Assembly (NCBI RefSeq): GCF_902499175.1
Contig: NZ_CABVQC010000004.1
Span: 166,841-230,840, forward strand
Origin: Burkholderia aenigmatica
Lineage (GTDB): Bacteria; Pseudomonadota; Gammaproteobacteria; Burkholderiales; Burkholderiaceae
DNA length: 64,000 bases
Reading direction: 5' to 3'
This document shows, piece by piece, positions 53,868-63,621 of the stretch. A program made the position numbers and the translations under genes. The notes under the pieces were generated by a model. It worked only from the letters and a program-made list of their open reading frames with translations. It was not told where the DNA came from and did no database searches. Numbering within the stretch: position 1 is the stretch's first letter; each line of letters starts with the position of its first letter.

Positions 53868-55310
53868 TCAGTTGCTCGCGACGCTGTTGGCGGGCGGCAC
53901 GTCGGTGTCGATCAGGCCGCCGCCGAGCGCCTTGTAGAGCGCGACCGCGTTGTCCAGTTCGGCGTTGCGCAGATCCAGCAGCGCCTGGCGCGCGGCATAC
54001 AGCTGTCGCTGCGAGTCGAGCAGTTCCAGTCTGCCCTCGATGCCGGCGCGATAGCGCAGGTTCACGAGATCGGTACGGCGCTCGGCACTCTTGACCACCT
54101 TGGCCTGTGCGTCGATCTGGCGGCTGAAGGTCTCGCGCCCGGCGAGGCCGTCGGCCACTTCGCGGAATGCAGTCTGGATCGAGCGTTCGTACTCGACGAC
54201 CGCGCTGGACTTGCGCACTTCCGCAAGCGTCAGCTCGGAACGCAGCCGGCCGCCCTGGAAGATCGGCAACGTGACCTGCGGTGCGAAGCTCCACACGCGC
54301 TGGCCGCCGTCGAACAGGCTGCCCAGCCCCGGGCTGAGGAAGCCGATCGACGAGGTCAGCGACAGGCGCGGGAAGAACGCCGCGCGCGCGGCGCCGATGT
54401 CGGCATTGGCGGCGACGAGGTTCTGCTCGGCCTGCTGGATGTCCGGCCGGCGGTACAGCAATTCCGACGGCAGGCCGGCCGGCAGTTGCGTCATCACCGG
54501 CTGGCGCTCCAGCGACAGCGGATCGGGCAGGCTCTTCGGCAGGTCGGTGCCGACCAGCAGCCGCAGCGCGTTGCCCGCCTGCTCGACGGCGCGCGAACGC
54601 GCTTCGAGATCGGCGCTGGCGCTCGCGACCTGGCCTTCGGCCTGCGCGATGTCGACGCCGCTCGCCTGGTTCGCTTCCTTGAGCCGGCGCGCGAGATCGA
54701 GCGACTGGCGCCAGTCGTTCAGCGTGCGTTCGGACAGCGCGCGCTGTTCCTGCGCGAGGCGCTCGGCGAAATACGCGTTGGCCACGGAGCCGACGAGTGC
54801 GATCTGCACCGCGCGGCGGCCATGATCGGTCGCGAGGTAGCGTGCGAACGCCGCATCGGACAGCGACTTCACGCGGCCGAACAGGTCGATCTCGAACGCG
54901 CTGACGCCGACGTTCACACCGTACTGGTTCTGCGTGTTCTCGAGCAGCGGCGGATTCGATTGCGAGTCGGCCGCCGTGCGCTGGCGCGTGAAGCTCGCGC
55001 CGGCGCCGATCGACGGCAGGCGCGCGGAGCGCTGGATGCCGTACTGCGCTTCGGCGGCCTGCACGTTCAGCGCGGCCAGGCGCAGGTCGCGGTTGTTGTC
55101 GAGCGCGAGCTCGATCAGGCGCTGCAGGCGACGGTCGCCGAACATCGTGCGCCAGCCGAGATCGGCCGCGTTCGCGTGCTGGTCGGCCGCGGCAGCGGTC
55201 GTATAGGCGGTCGGCACCGGCATCTCGGGCCTGACCAGCTTCGGCGCCATCGAGCACGCCGACAGCGAGAGCGCGGCGGAGACGGCTGCGGTAAGAATGA
55301 GCAATCGCAT
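53868..55310 (-). CDS. RND efflux outer-membrane channel (OprM/NodT family)
   Basis: A 480-residue outer-membrane lipoprotein. The signal with lipobox LSLSACS places the acylated Cys at about residue 19. Two duplicated OEP domains follow, with repeats such as ALNVQAAEAQYGIQRSARLP and DIQQAEQNLVAANADIGAAR. The C-terminus is polar. It forms the trimeric exit duct for the adjacent RND permease and adaptor. Four bases separate it from the permease stop, so the three pump genes form one operon. Confidence 0.94.
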   Translation of the reverse strand: MRLLILTAAVSAALSLSACSMAPKLVRPEMPVPTAYTTAAAADQHANAADLGWRTMFGDRRLQRLIELALDNNRDLRLAALNVQAAEAQYGIQRSARLPSIGAGASFTRQRTAADSQSNPPLLENTQNQYGVNVGVSAFEIDLFGRVKSLSDAAFARYLATDHGRRAVQIALVGSVANAYFAERLAQEQRALSERTLNDWRQSLDLARRLKEANQASGVDIAQAEGQVASASADLEARSRAVEQAGNALRLLVGTDLPKSLPDPLSLERQPVMTQLPAGLPSELLYRRPDIQQAEQNLVAANADIGAARAAFFPRLSLTSSIGFLSPGLGSLFDGGQRVWSFAPQVTLPIFQGGRLRSELTLAEVRKSSAVVEYERSIQTAFREVADGLAGRETFSRQIDAQAKVVKSAERRTDLVNLRYRAGIEGRLELLDSQRQLYAARQALLDLRNAELDNAVALYKALGGGLIDTDVPPANSVASN

Positions 55311-55314
55311 GACG

Positions 55315-58300
55315 TCAACCTTGTTGTTCGTGCTTCACGGCCGCGGGCTTCTTGCGGGATGCCTGCCAGGCCGCGATGCGTTCCTGGATGCTCATCACGA
55401 ACACGAAGAACACCGGAACGAAGAAGATGGCCAGCACGGTAGCGGTCACCATGCCGCCGAACACGCCGGTGCCGATCGCGTGCTGCGTCTCGGCGCTCGC
55501 GCCGGTCGCGATCATCAGCGGCACGACGCCGAGGCCGAACGCGAGCGAGGTCATCAGGATCGGGCGCAGGCGCAGCTTCGATGCCTGTACGGCCGCTTCG
55601 ATCAGCCCCTTGCCTTCCGCGCGCAACTGCTTCGCGAACTCGACGATCAGGATCGCGTTCTTCGCGGAAAGGCCGATCACGGTGATCATCCCGACCTTGA
55701 AGAACACGTCGTTCGGCAACCCGCGCAGCAGGACCGCACCGATCGCGCCGATCAGGCCGAGCGGCACCACCAGCATCACCGACAGCGGGATCGACCAGCT
55801 TTCGTACAGCGCGGCGAGCACCAGGAACACGACGATCATCGACAGCACCATCAGCATCGGCGCCTGCGACGCCGACTGGCGTTCCTGCAGCGACTGGCCG
55901 GTCCACTCGACCGCGAAGCCCGGCGGCAGTTGCGCGGCAAGCCGTTCCATCTCGGCCATCGCGGCGCCGCTCGACTGGCCGGGGGCGGCCGTGCCGGAGA
56001 GACGCGCGGACGGATAGCCCTTGAAGCGCACCATCTGCAGCGGCGTCTCGGTCCACACCGGGCGAACCACTTCCGACAGCGGCACCATGCCGCCGGCCGC
56101 GTTGCGCACGTACAGCTTCATCACGTTGTCGATCTGCATGCGCGCGGGTGCGTCAGCCTGGATGATCACCTGCTGCATGCGACCCGCGTTCGGGAAGTCG
56201 TTCACGTAGGTCGAACCCATCGCGGTCGACAGCGTGTCGCTGAGCGTCGTGAACGACACGCCGAGCGCCTGCGCCTTCGCGCGGTCGATCTCGAGACGGA
56301 TGCTCGTGCCGGCAGGGAGACTGTCCGGGTACACGCCGGTCACGACCTTGCTTTGCGCGGCGAGTTCGAGCAGCTTGACTTCCGCTGCCTTGAGCGCCGC
56401 CGTGCCCTGGTTGGCACGGTCTTCCAGACGCATCGAGAAGCCCGAGCTGTTGCCGAGTTCGTCGATGGCCGGCGGCAGCAGGCTCATCACGGTGCCTTCG
56501 GTCACGCCGGCCATCGCCTGCTGGGCCAGCATGCCTTCCTCGAGGGTCGACGAGTCGCCGCGGTCCTTCCAGTCCTTCATCACGGACCAGTTGATCGCCG
56601 CGTTCGGGCCCTGCCCCGAGAAGCCGTAGCCGATCACGGAAATGCTCGACCGGATTGCCGGACGCGCAGCAAGATGCTTCTCCAGCGTCTTGACCACGTC
56701 ATGCGTACGCTCGGCGGTAGCGTCTGCGGGCAGCAGAAAGCTGGTGATGAAGTAGCCCTGGTCCTCGTCCGGCAGGAACGACGACGGCAGGCCGCGGAAG
56801 CCGAACACCAGCGCGCCCGAAATCGCCACGAACACCAGCATCACGCGACCCGTGCGGCCGACCAGGCGTCCGACGCGGGTTTCGTACCATGTCGTCAGGC
56901 GATCGAAGCGGCGGTTGAACCAGCCGAAGAAGCCGCGCTTCTCGTGGTGGCCCGGTTCGACCGGCTTGAGCATCGTCGCGCACAGGGCTGGCGTGAGCGT
57001 CAGCGCGAGCAGCGCCGAGAACAGGATCGACACCGCCATCGACATCGTGAACTGCTTGTAGATCACGCCGACCGAGCCGCTTGCCATTGCCATCGGCAGG
57101 AACACCGCGGTCAGCACCAGCGTGACGCCGATGATCGCGCCGGTGATCTCCTTCATCGCCTTCGACGTCGCGTCCTTCGGCGACAGGCCTTCCTCGGCCA
57201 TCAGGCGTTCGACGTTCTCGACGACCACGATCGCATCGTCGACGATGATGCCGATCGCGAGCACCATGCCGAACATCGTCAGCACGTTGATCGAGAAGCC
57301 GGCCATCAGCATCACCGCGAACGTGCCGAGCATCGCGACCGGCGCGACGATGGCCGGGATCAGCGTGTAGCGCACGTTCTGCAGGAACAGGTACATCACG
57401 AGGAACACGAGCACCATCGCTTCGAGCAGCGTGTGCAGCACCTTCTCGATCGAGATCTTCACGAACGGCGACGTGTCGAGCGGGATCGAGTAGGTCATCC
57501 CCGACGGCATCGACTTGCTCAGTTCGGCCATACGCGCGCGGATCGCATCCGCGGTCTTCACCGCGTTGGCGCCCGGCGCGAGCTGCACGCCGGCGAGGGT
57601 GGCAGGCTTGTTGTTTTCGCGGCTCACGAACGTGTAGTTTTGCGAACCGAGTTCGACGCGCGCGACGTCGCCGAGCACGACCTTCGAACCGTCCGCGTTC
57701 GCGCGCAGCACGACCTTCGCGAACTCTTCCGGCGTCGTGAGCTGGCCCTGTACCGTGAGCGGCACGGTCACGCGCTGGCCATTCAGTGCGGGCAGCGCAC
57801 CGAGGCTGCCCGGCGCGATCTGCACGTTCTGCTGGCCGATCGCGGTCGTCAGGTCGCTCGTCGACAGGCCGTAATTGATCAGCTTTTGCGGATCGACCCA
57901 GATGCGCATCGCGCGTTCGGAGCCGAACTGCAGCACGCGCCCGACGCCGTCGACTCGCCGCAGTTCCTCGGACACGCTGCGCGCCATGTAGTCGGCGAGT
58001 GCGCCTTCGTCGAAGCGGCCGTTGTCGGAGCGCAGGCCGATCAGCATCAGGAAGCCGGACGACGCGGACTCGACGATCAGCCCGTTCTGGCGCACGGCTG
58101 CCGGCAGGCGCGGTTCGACCGACTTGATCTTGTTCTGCACGTCGACCTGCGCCATCTCCGGATTGGTACCGGGCTTGAACGTCACGGTGATCTGCGCGGA
58201 GCCGGACGTATCGGCCGACGATTCGAAGTACAGCAGGTTCTTGACGCCGGACAGTTCGCGCTCGATGAGGCTCAGCACGCCGTCGTTCATCGTCTGCGGC

Positions 58301-58458
58301 GTGGCACCCGGGTAGTTCGCGGTGATCGTGACGGACGGCGGCGCGACCGACGGGTAGCGCGCGACCGGCAGTTGCGGGATCGCGATCAGCCCCGCGAGGA
58401 TGATGAAGAGCGCGATCACCCACGCAAACACCGGGCGGCGGATAAAGAATTCAGCCAT
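55315..58458 (-). CDS. RND efflux permease (AcrB/MexB type)
   Basis: A 1047-residue HAE1-type inner-membrane pump. MAEFFIRRPVFAWVIALFII is the standard N-terminal helix; the proton-relay Asp pair lies in GIIVDDAIVVVENVER near residue 405; FLPDEDQGYFITSFLLPADA marks the second large periplasmic loop; and a repeated helix bundle completes the 12 spans. Length is that of full HAE1 pumps. It exports amphiphilic drugs with the adaptor and OprM-like channel on either side. A specific named pump (AmrB, BpeB etc.) cannot be fixed without comparison. Confidence 0.96.
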   Translation of the reverse strand: MAEFFIRRPVFAWVIALFIILAGLIAIPQLPVARYPSVAPPSVTITANYPGATPQTMNDGVLSLIERELSGVKNLLYFESSADTSGSAQITVTFKPGTNPEMAQVDVQNKIKSVEPRLPAAVRQNGLIVESASSGFLMLIGLRSDNGRFDEGALADYMARSVSEELRRVDGVGRVLQFGSERAMRIWVDPQKLINYGLSTSDLTTAIGQQNVQIAPGSLGALPALNGQRVTVPLTVQGQLTTPEEFAKVVLRANADGSKVVLGDVARVELGSQNYTFVSRENNKPATLAGVQLAPGANAVKTADAIRARMAELSKSMPSGMTYSIPLDTSPFVKISIEKVLHTLLEAMVLVFLVMYLFLQNVRYTLIPAIVAPVAMLGTFAVMLMAGFSINVLTMFGMVLAIGIIVDDAIVVVENVERLMAEEGLSPKDATSKAMKEITGAIIGVTLVLTAVFLPMAMASGSVGVIYKQFTMSMAVSILFSALLALTLTPALCATMLKPVEPGHHEKRGFFGWFNRRFDRLTTWYETRVGRLVGRTGRVMLVFVAISGALVFGFRGLPSSFLPDEDQGYFITSFLLPADATAERTHDVVKTLEKHLAARPAIRSSISVIGYGFSGQGPNAAINWSVMKDWKDRGDSSTLEEGMLAQQAMAGVTEGTVMSLLPPAIDELGNSSGFSMRLEDRANQGTAALKAAEVKLLELAAQSKVVTGVYPDSLPAGTSIRLEIDRAKAQALGVSFTTLSDTLSTAMGSTYVNDFPNAGRMQQVIIQADAPARMQIDNVMKLYVRNAAGGMVPLSEVVRPVWTETPLQMVRFKGYPSARLSGTAAPGQSSGAAMAEMERLAAQLPPGFAVEWTGQSLQERQSASQAPMLMVLSMIVVFLVLAALYESWSIPLSVMLVVPLGLIGAIGAVLLRGLPNDVFFKVGMITVIGLSAKNAILIVEFAKQLRAEGKGLIEAAVQASKLRLRPILMTSLAFGLGVVPLMIATGASAETQHAIGTGVFGGMVTATVLAIFFVPVFFVFVMSIQERIAAWQASRKKPAAVKHEQQG

Positions 58459-58478
58459 GACTGGAGGCTCCTCGTGGC

Positions 58479-59636
58479 TCAGTGCGCGGACGCGGTGGCA
58501 GCCGCGTCAGGCGACTTCCAGTCGGTGGCGGCGGCCGGTGCGCCGTCGATCAGGCGTTCCATCCCTTCGACGACGACTTTCTGGCCGGCCTGCAGGCCCG
58601 ACTTGATGCGATAGCTGCGGTTCGTCAGTTCGCCTACTTCGACGGCCTTCAGATGCGCGGTGCCCTTCGCGTCGAGCACCCACAGCTGCGGCTTGCCGCC
58701 GGCGCGCACGACGGCCTGTTGCGGCACCGTCACCGCGTTCGCGTAGTGCGCGCGCGGAATGCGGGCACGCACATACATGCCGGGCAGAAGCTGGCGCTTC
58801 GGGTTGTCGACCAGTACGCGCAGCAGCACGTCGCCGGTGCCCGGATCGACGTTGACGCCCGAGAACAGCATGCGGCCGCGCGCGTCGTAGCGCGTATCGT
58901 CGTCGCGCAGCACGTCGATCGGCAGCCCGTTGCCTGAAGCGTCAGGCTGGGCCGCGAGCGCGCCGCGCAGTGATTCGAGCGACGCGGCCGGCTGGCGCAC
59001 GTCCACGTAGACCTGGTCGATCTGCTGGATGCGCGCCATCGGCTGGCTGTCGCTGCTCGACACCAGTGCGCCTTCGGTCACGAGAGCCTGGTCGATCCGG
59101 CCCGTGATCGGCGCCTCGACGGTCGCGAACTTCAGGTCGAGCTGGCGGCGCGCGAGCGTCGCGCGGGCCTGTGCGACGTCGGCGGCGGCCTGGTCGCGCT
59201 GCGACACGGCGTCGTCGTACACTTGGCGGCTGATCGCATCGGCCTCGACGAGCGGCTTGAAGCGCGCCGTCTGTACCTTCGCGCGTTCGAGCGCGGCCTG
59301 CGCGCGCTGCAGCGACGCGGCGGCCGTATCCATTTCGGCCTTGAACGGCGCCGGATTGATCTGGAACAGCGACTGGCCTGCACGGACTTCGGTGCCTTGC
59401 TCGAACAGCCGGCGCTGCACGATGCCGCTGACCTGCGGCCGGATCTCGGCGATCCGCACGGCCGCGACGCGGCCCGGCAGGTCTTCGCTCACGTCGAGGG
59501 GCGAAGCGGCAACGGTCATCGCAGCGACCGGCGTGGGCGGTACGGCGGCCTGCTGTTCGGAAGGCCCGCAGCCCGCCAGCATCGCCGCCACCAGCGCGCC
59601 GGCGGCGCCGTAGCAGGTTCGTTTCTGATTCTTCAT
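58479..59636 (-). CDS. RND periplasmic adaptor (membrane fusion) lipoprotein
   Basis: A 385-residue HlyD/AcrA-type adaptor starting at ATG 59636. The signal ends in the lipobox LAGC (Cys about residue 23). Domains follow in the usual order: lipoyl (GRVAAVRIAEIRPQVSGIVQ), coiled-coil hairpin (ASLQRAQAALERAKVQTARF), beta-barrel (VYVDVRQPAASLESLRG) and membrane-proximal (VGELTNRSYRIKSGLQAGQK). It is the first gene of the pump operon, with a triple-heptamer repeat 150-210 bases upstream that may bind the local response regulator. Confidence 0.95.
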   Translation of the reverse strand: MKNQKRTCYGAAGALVAAMLAGCGPSEQQAAVPPTPVAAMTVAASPLDVSEDLPGRVAAVRIAEIRPQVSGIVQRRLFEQGTEVRAGQSLFQINPAPFKAEMDTAAASLQRAQAALERAKVQTARFKPLVEADAISRQVYDDAVSQRDQAAADVAQARATLARRQLDLKFATVEAPITGRIDQALVTEGALVSSSDSQPMARIQQIDQVYVDVRQPAASLESLRGALAAQPDASGNGLPIDVLRDDDTRYDARGRMLFSGVNVDPGTGDVLLRVLVDNPKRQLLPGMYVRARIPRAHYANAVTVPQQAVVRAGGKPQLWVLDAKGTAHLKAVEVGELTNRSYRIKSGLQAGQKVVVEGMERLIDGAPAAATDWKSPDAAATASAH

Positions 59637-59787
59637 GTGGACTCCATGGGACGCAGGCACCCGACGGCCCGCATTTTCGGATCGCAGTGTGCGTGCGCCC
59701 GATGGAGGTTTTTGTGCGGAAAGATGGAGGTTTGATGGAGAGGAAAGATAGGCGGGAGCGGGCGTGCCGGGCCGCCACCCTGCATCG

Positions 59788-59851
59788 AGGTTGACCGTTC
59801 CCATAACAGGCAACCTTTGTGTACTCCCATGAACGGCTCCCATCGGCGATG
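59788..59851. promoter_or_regulatory. Direct repeat with three CCCAT heptamers, copy 2 (upstream of the RND operon)
   Basis: TTCCCAT at 59798, CTCCCAT at 59824 and CTCCCAT at 59837, spaced 26 and 13 bases, match the pattern at 52721-52784. Regular spacing of about one and a quarter and two and a half turns fits a dimeric OmpR-type regulator binding upstream of the pump operon. Confidence 0.6.
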
Positions 59852-59901
59852 CCGACGGCGGTCGTAGCGCAAGCATGCGACGCGAGGGTTTCGGCGCTGG
59901 C

Positions 59902-60645
59902 CTATCCGGCTTCGCCAATGACCGCTGCCCCGCGCACCTTCTCCGCCCGCAGTTGCCGATCGCGATCGGCCAGCCATTCATTCCGCTCGCCGCGCCAGCC
60001 GACCGCGTGGATCCGATCCATCTGGCGAGCGGCAACGGTTGCCGCGCAGGCCAGGCCGGAGAGCGGGAGATCGAGCAGGCGCCAGTTGCCCGCATGCGGC
60101 GTATCGACTTCGCGGAACGACCCCGCGAGCGGCGCCAGCGACGCGAGCGTGGCGCCGTGTCCGCGCCCGCACGCATTCGAGATGCTGTCCAGCCGAAGCT
60201 GGTCGCGCGATACCGGATCGGCGAGCGTGCTGGTCTGCGCGATGCCCAGTCCGATCGGGCCACGCGCGATCGCGATGACGATCCAGATCCCGGCATGGCC
60301 GACCACGACATCGAGCCCGTCCAGCCGGTCGCAGCCCGCGATCGCGATATGGTCGGCATCGCGGTCGATCAGCGTCAGTTCGTCGGCCGCGCGGCCGGCC
60401 AGTGTCCCCAGGATCGCACGCAGCGCCGATCGGCCGATTGCAAAGCGGCGGGCATGCGCGCGATTGGGATGCGTCCTGACCCGCCGCAGTTCCGTCTTCG
60501 ACAGGCTGAGATGACCTTGCTCGCTGGTGACGAGCTGCCATTCGCCGCGCAGTCGCCACAACAGGATCTCGCCTGCATCGGGGGGCCGCGACGGACATGA
60601 CGCAAGCGTGTGCGAGCCCGCGATCGTCAGGGCGGGATAGCGCAT
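59902..60645 (-). CDS. 4'-phosphopantetheinyl-transferase-like protein
   Basis: A 247-residue protein starting at ATG 60645. The stretch LSKTELRRVRTHPNRAHARR followed by FAIGRSALRAILG resembles the first half of Sfp-type phosphopantetheinyl transferases. In the second half, GIAQTSTLADPVSRDQ occurs where the Mg-binding GxDxE motif would be expected, and the Asp/Glu pair is not obvious. It may be a diverged or inactive member. It lies between two efflux operons and ends about 50 bases before the repeat 59788-59851. Confidence 0.6.
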   Translation of the reverse strand: MRYPALTIAGSHTLASCPSRPPDAGEILLWRLRGEWQLVTSEQGHLSLSKTELRRVRTHPNRAHARRFAIGRSALRAILGTLAGRAADELTLIDRDADHIAIAGCDRLDGLDVVVGHAGIWIVIAIARGPIGLGIAQTSTLADPVSRDQLRLDSISNACGRGHGATLASLAPLAGSFREVDTPHAGNWRLLDLPLSGLACAATVAARQMDRIHAVGWRGERNEWLADRDRQLRAEKVRGAAVIGEAG

Positions 60646-60697
60646 GCCGGCCCTCGCGCCGGTGGCGAATTCAGCGCGGCGTAGCGCGCCGGCCCCG

Positions 60698-61138
60698 TCA
60701 TGCCTGTTGTCCGGCCTGCTGTGCGTCGTTCCCTGAATGCTGCCGCGTGAGCCGCGCGGCGAGCGACAGGGCCTGTCCGAACGACGCCACCGCATGATGC
60801 GGAATCCCGAATGCCTTGACGGCGGTTTCGCCCTGCGCGGCCACTTCGGCGCGCCGGTCGGGATCCGGTTCGACGCTGACGAGCGCCTTGCAGACGGCAC
60901 CCAGCGCGTCCTTGTTCTGCTTGAGCCAGATCGCGCGATGCTTGCGGTCGTCGTGGCTCTCGTCGGTATCGAGCTCGATGTAGACGATGACGAATGGCTC
61001 GCCGTGGCGCATCAGCGCGTCGATCTCGCGTTCCCAGCGGGGCGCGTAGCCCGGTGTCGCGTGTTCGGCGCAAAACACGCAGACCGGAAAGAGATGGATG
61101 TCGTGCAGCGTGAAATCATTCGGATCGAGAGCGGGCAT
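60698..61138 (-). CDS. Conserved hypothetical protein
   Basis: A 146-residue cytoplasmic protein starting at ATG 61138 behind GGAGAAAC. It contains several Cys/His residues (LFPVCVFCAEHATPGY), acidic stretches (IELDTDESHDDRKHR) and a C-terminal helical part (AVASFGQALSLAARLTRQHS). No family assigned. It lies between the Aae-like outer-membrane gene (58-base gap) and the transferase-like gene (52-base gap), all on the minus strand, possibly one transcript. Confidence 0.7.
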   Translation of the reverse strand: MPALDPNDFTLHDIHLFPVCVFCAEHATPGYAPRWEREIDALMRHGEPFVIVYIELDTDESHDDRKHRAIWLKQNKDALGAVCKALVSVEPDPDRRAEVAAQGETAVKAFGIPHHAVASFGQALSLAARLTRQHSGNDAQQAGQQA

Positions 61139-61196
61139 CGAGGTTTCTCCGGGGGATGAGCGACGCCGAAGCGCCGGGGCGGTCGTGCTGCGGCGA

Positions 61197-62672
61197 TCAA
61201 GGTGCGTTCGCCGGCGTTGCGCTGGCCTGCGCGACCGGCGGCGCGTCGCGCCAGCCGACGCCGAGCGACTTGTAGAGCGCGATCGCGCCTTGCACCTGCG
61301 CGAGCCGGCTGAGCGCGAGCGCATCGCGTGCGCGGTAGGTTGCGCGCTGCGCGGTGAGCACCGACAGGTATTCGCCGAGACCGTTGCGGTACAGCCGCGT
61401 CGCACGCGATTGCGCATCCTGGCTGCTGTCGACGGCTGCCGCGAGCATGGCCTGCCGGTCGCGTGCGGCGCCGATCACAACGAGTGCGTCCTCGACATCG
61501 CGAAACGCGCTGCGGATCCGCTGCTCGTACGCGAGCCGTGCGGCCTCGGCCGCCGCGCGCGCGGCGTCGACGCCGGCTTTTGCGCGGCCGCCGTCGTATA
61601 GCGTCTGCGTGCCGTCGAGCGCGACCGACCAGGCGACGCTCGCACCCGTGAACAGGTCCTGCACGAGGCTCGCCGTCGTGCCGAGGCTCAGCGGAATCGC
61701 GAAATGCGGAAACTGTTCGGCGCGCGCGACGCCGATCTGCGCGGTCGCGGCGGCAAGCCGCCGTTCGGCGGCGCGAATGTCGGGGCGTTCGCGGATCACG
61801 TCCGACGGCAGCGTGACGGGCAGCGCGGGCGCGACCGGCAGCGTCGCGCCGGGCGCGCTCAGCGCGTCGCGCAGCGTTTCCGGAAAACCGCCGACGAGCA
61901 CGCCGATCGCGTGTGCGAGCTGCGCGACGTCCCGTTGCAGCGGCGGCAGGGTCGCCTGCGCGAGCTGCAGCTCGGCACGCGCCTGGGCGACCGCGAACGA
62001 CGTGCCGAGGCCGCGCCGGTTCGACTGCTCGGTCAGCCGCCGCGTGGCGTCGAGGCTCGCGACGTTGTCCATCGCGATCCGCAGCCGCTCCTGGGTCGCC
62101 CGCAGCGCTGCGTAATCCGACGCGAGCTCGGCCAGCAGGCTCACGAGGATCGCGTGGCGATCGTCGTCGAGCGCATCGATCTGCGCATCGGCCGATTCGA
62201 CCGCGCGTCGCGTGCCGCCGAACAGGTCGAGCTCCCACGACGCGTCGAAGCCGAGCCGGTAGGTGCGCGACTGGCCGATGCCGGGGGAGCCGTCGAGCGC
62301 CCGCGACGAGCGCAGCGCATCGGCGTTACCGCCCGCGGTGACGGTCGGGCCGAGGCGACTCGCGATCTGGTCGCGCTCGGCGCGCGCCTGCAGCAGCCGC
62401 TGGCGTGCGATCGCGAGATCCTGGTTGTGCGCGATCGCCTGATCCACCAGCGCATCGAGCTGCGCATCGCCGAACGCGCGCCACCAGTCCTGCAACTGCG
62501 CGGGATCGGCCGGCACCGTGTCGCGCGGCGCGATCCAGCCGGGCGGATGCGCGGGCTGCGGCGCCACGTAATCGGGGCCGACCGTCGTGCACGCGGCCAG
62601 CGCGCACGTGCAGGCGGTGGCGAAGGCGCGCACGTAGCGCGTCGCGTGTAAAGGCGGGAACGGATATCGCAT
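61197..62672 (-). CDS. Efflux outer-membrane channel (NodT family)
   Basis: A 491-residue OprM/NodT-type lipoprotein. The signal ends in the lipobox LAAC (Cys about residue 28). Two OEP repeats are visible, with LVDQAIAHNQDLAIARQRLL and RERPDIRAAERRLAAATAQI. ATG 62672 follows GGAGG. It starts 11 bases after the adaptor stop, so it is the exit duct for the adjacent FUSC-type aromatic-acid efflux system rather than for the RND pump. Confidence 0.94.
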   Translation of the reverse strand: MRYPFPPLHATRYVRAFATACTCALAACTTVGPDYVAPQPAHPPGWIAPRDTVPADPAQLQDWWRAFGDAQLDALVDQAIAHNQDLAIARQRLLQARAERDQIASRLGPTVTAGGNADALRSSRALDGSPGIGQSRTYRLGFDASWELDLFGGTRRAVESADAQIDALDDDRHAILVSLLAELASDYAALRATQERLRIAMDNVASLDATRRLTEQSNRRGLGTSFAVAQARAELQLAQATLPPLQRDVAQLAHAIGVLVGGFPETLRDALSAPGATLPVAPALPVTLPSDVIRERPDIRAAERRLAAATAQIGVARAEQFPHFAIPLSLGTTASLVQDLFTGASVAWSVALDGTQTLYDGGRAKAGVDAARAAAEAARLAYEQRIRSAFRDVEDALVVIGAARDRQAMLAAAVDSSQDAQSRATRLYRNGLGEYLSVLTAQRATYRARDALALSRLAQVQGAIALYKSLGVGWRDAPPVAQASATPANAP

Positions 62673-62683
62673 CGTCGCCTCCT

Positions 62684-63598
62684 TCACATCCATGCGTGCA
62701 GCCACGACGCGAGCCGGCCGCGCGGCGTGCGCTCGCGTCCGCGTTCGCCGACTTCGACGCTGCAGGTCATGCCTGCCGCCAGCAGGACGCCGGCCGGCAC
62801 CCGGTCGATTTCGATGCGCACCGGAATGCGCTGCGCGAGCCGAACCCAGCTGAAGGTCGGGTTGACGGCCGGCAGGCCGAGCTCGTCGAGCGTGCCGTTC
62901 TCGTCCGCGATGCCGCGGCCGATGCTCGTCACGTGCCCGCTCAACAGCGGATCGAAGCCCATCAGCCGGATCGTCGCGGGTGCGTCCGTCGCGATGCGGC
63001 GCAGCTTGGTTTCCTCGAAATAGCCGGTGATCCAGAAGCTGTGCGCGTCGAGCACCGAGATGCCGGGCTTGCCTTCGACTGCGTAGTCGCCGTGACGCAG
63101 GCGCAGTTGCGTCACGTAGCCGTCGACCGGCGAGCGCAGCGTCGTGCGTTCGAGGTCGAGCTTCGCGACGTCGAGCGCGGCCAGCGCCTTGCGGTGCTCG
63201 GCCTGCGCGATCGCCACCGCGCGGCCCGAGCGCTGGATGTCCTCGCGCGGCACGAGATCGTCGAGGCCGGTTCGCCGCTGTGCTTCGTCGCGCTTCTGGC
63301 GCATCGTCTCGGCGGTCGCGGCGACCTGCGCTTCCGCCTGCTCCACCGCCAGCGCGAAGCGCTGCGGATCGATCCGGTACAGCACGTCGCCTTTCGCGAC
63401 GCGCTGGTTGTCGATCACCGCGACTTCGACGACGGTGCCCGACACTTCGGGCGCGATCCGCACGACGTGCGCGCTCACGCGCGCGTCGCGCGTCCACGGC
63501 GCGAGGACGTACGCATGCCAGAGTGCGGCGACCAGCACGATCGCGACGGCCACCGTGGCGAGTGTCAGCAGGGAGCGGGTGAGGGGTTTGAGCGACAT
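62684..63598 (-). CDS. HlyD-type adaptor of a FUSC/AaeB-like efflux system
   Basis: A 304-residue membrane-anchored adaptor. One N-terminal helix (LLTLATVAVAIVLVAALWHAY) is followed by WTRDARVSAHVVRIAPEVSG, the AaeA/EmrA signature, a coiled-coil and a beta-barrel. ATG 63598 is preferred since the longer frame is Arg-rich and unlike the family. In E. coli AaeA works with AaeB to export aromatic carboxylic acids. The same pairing with DUF1656 and a FUSC protein is seen here. Confidence 0.93.
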   Translation of the reverse strand: MSLKPLTRSLLTLATVAVAIVLVAALWHAYVLAPWTRDARVSAHVVRIAPEVSGTVVEVAVIDNQRVAKGDVLYRIDPQRFALAVEQAEAQVAATAETMRQKRDEAQRRTGLDDLVPREDIQRSGRAVAIAQAEHRKALAALDVAKLDLERTTLRSPVDGYVTQLRLRHGDYAVEGKPGISVLDAHSFWITGYFEETKLRRIATDAPATIRLMGFDPLLSGHVTSIGRGIADENGTLDELGLPAVNPTFSWVRLAQRIPVRIEIDRVPAGVLLAAGMTCSVEVGERGRERTPRGRLASWLHAWM

Positions 63599-63621
63599 GA
63601 CGCGATACGTTCCGACGAAGG

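Noticed and set aside
55297..58614. 1105-codon plus-strand frame
   Set aside because: Antisense to the RND permease, with His/Arg-rich low-complexity content and no domain.
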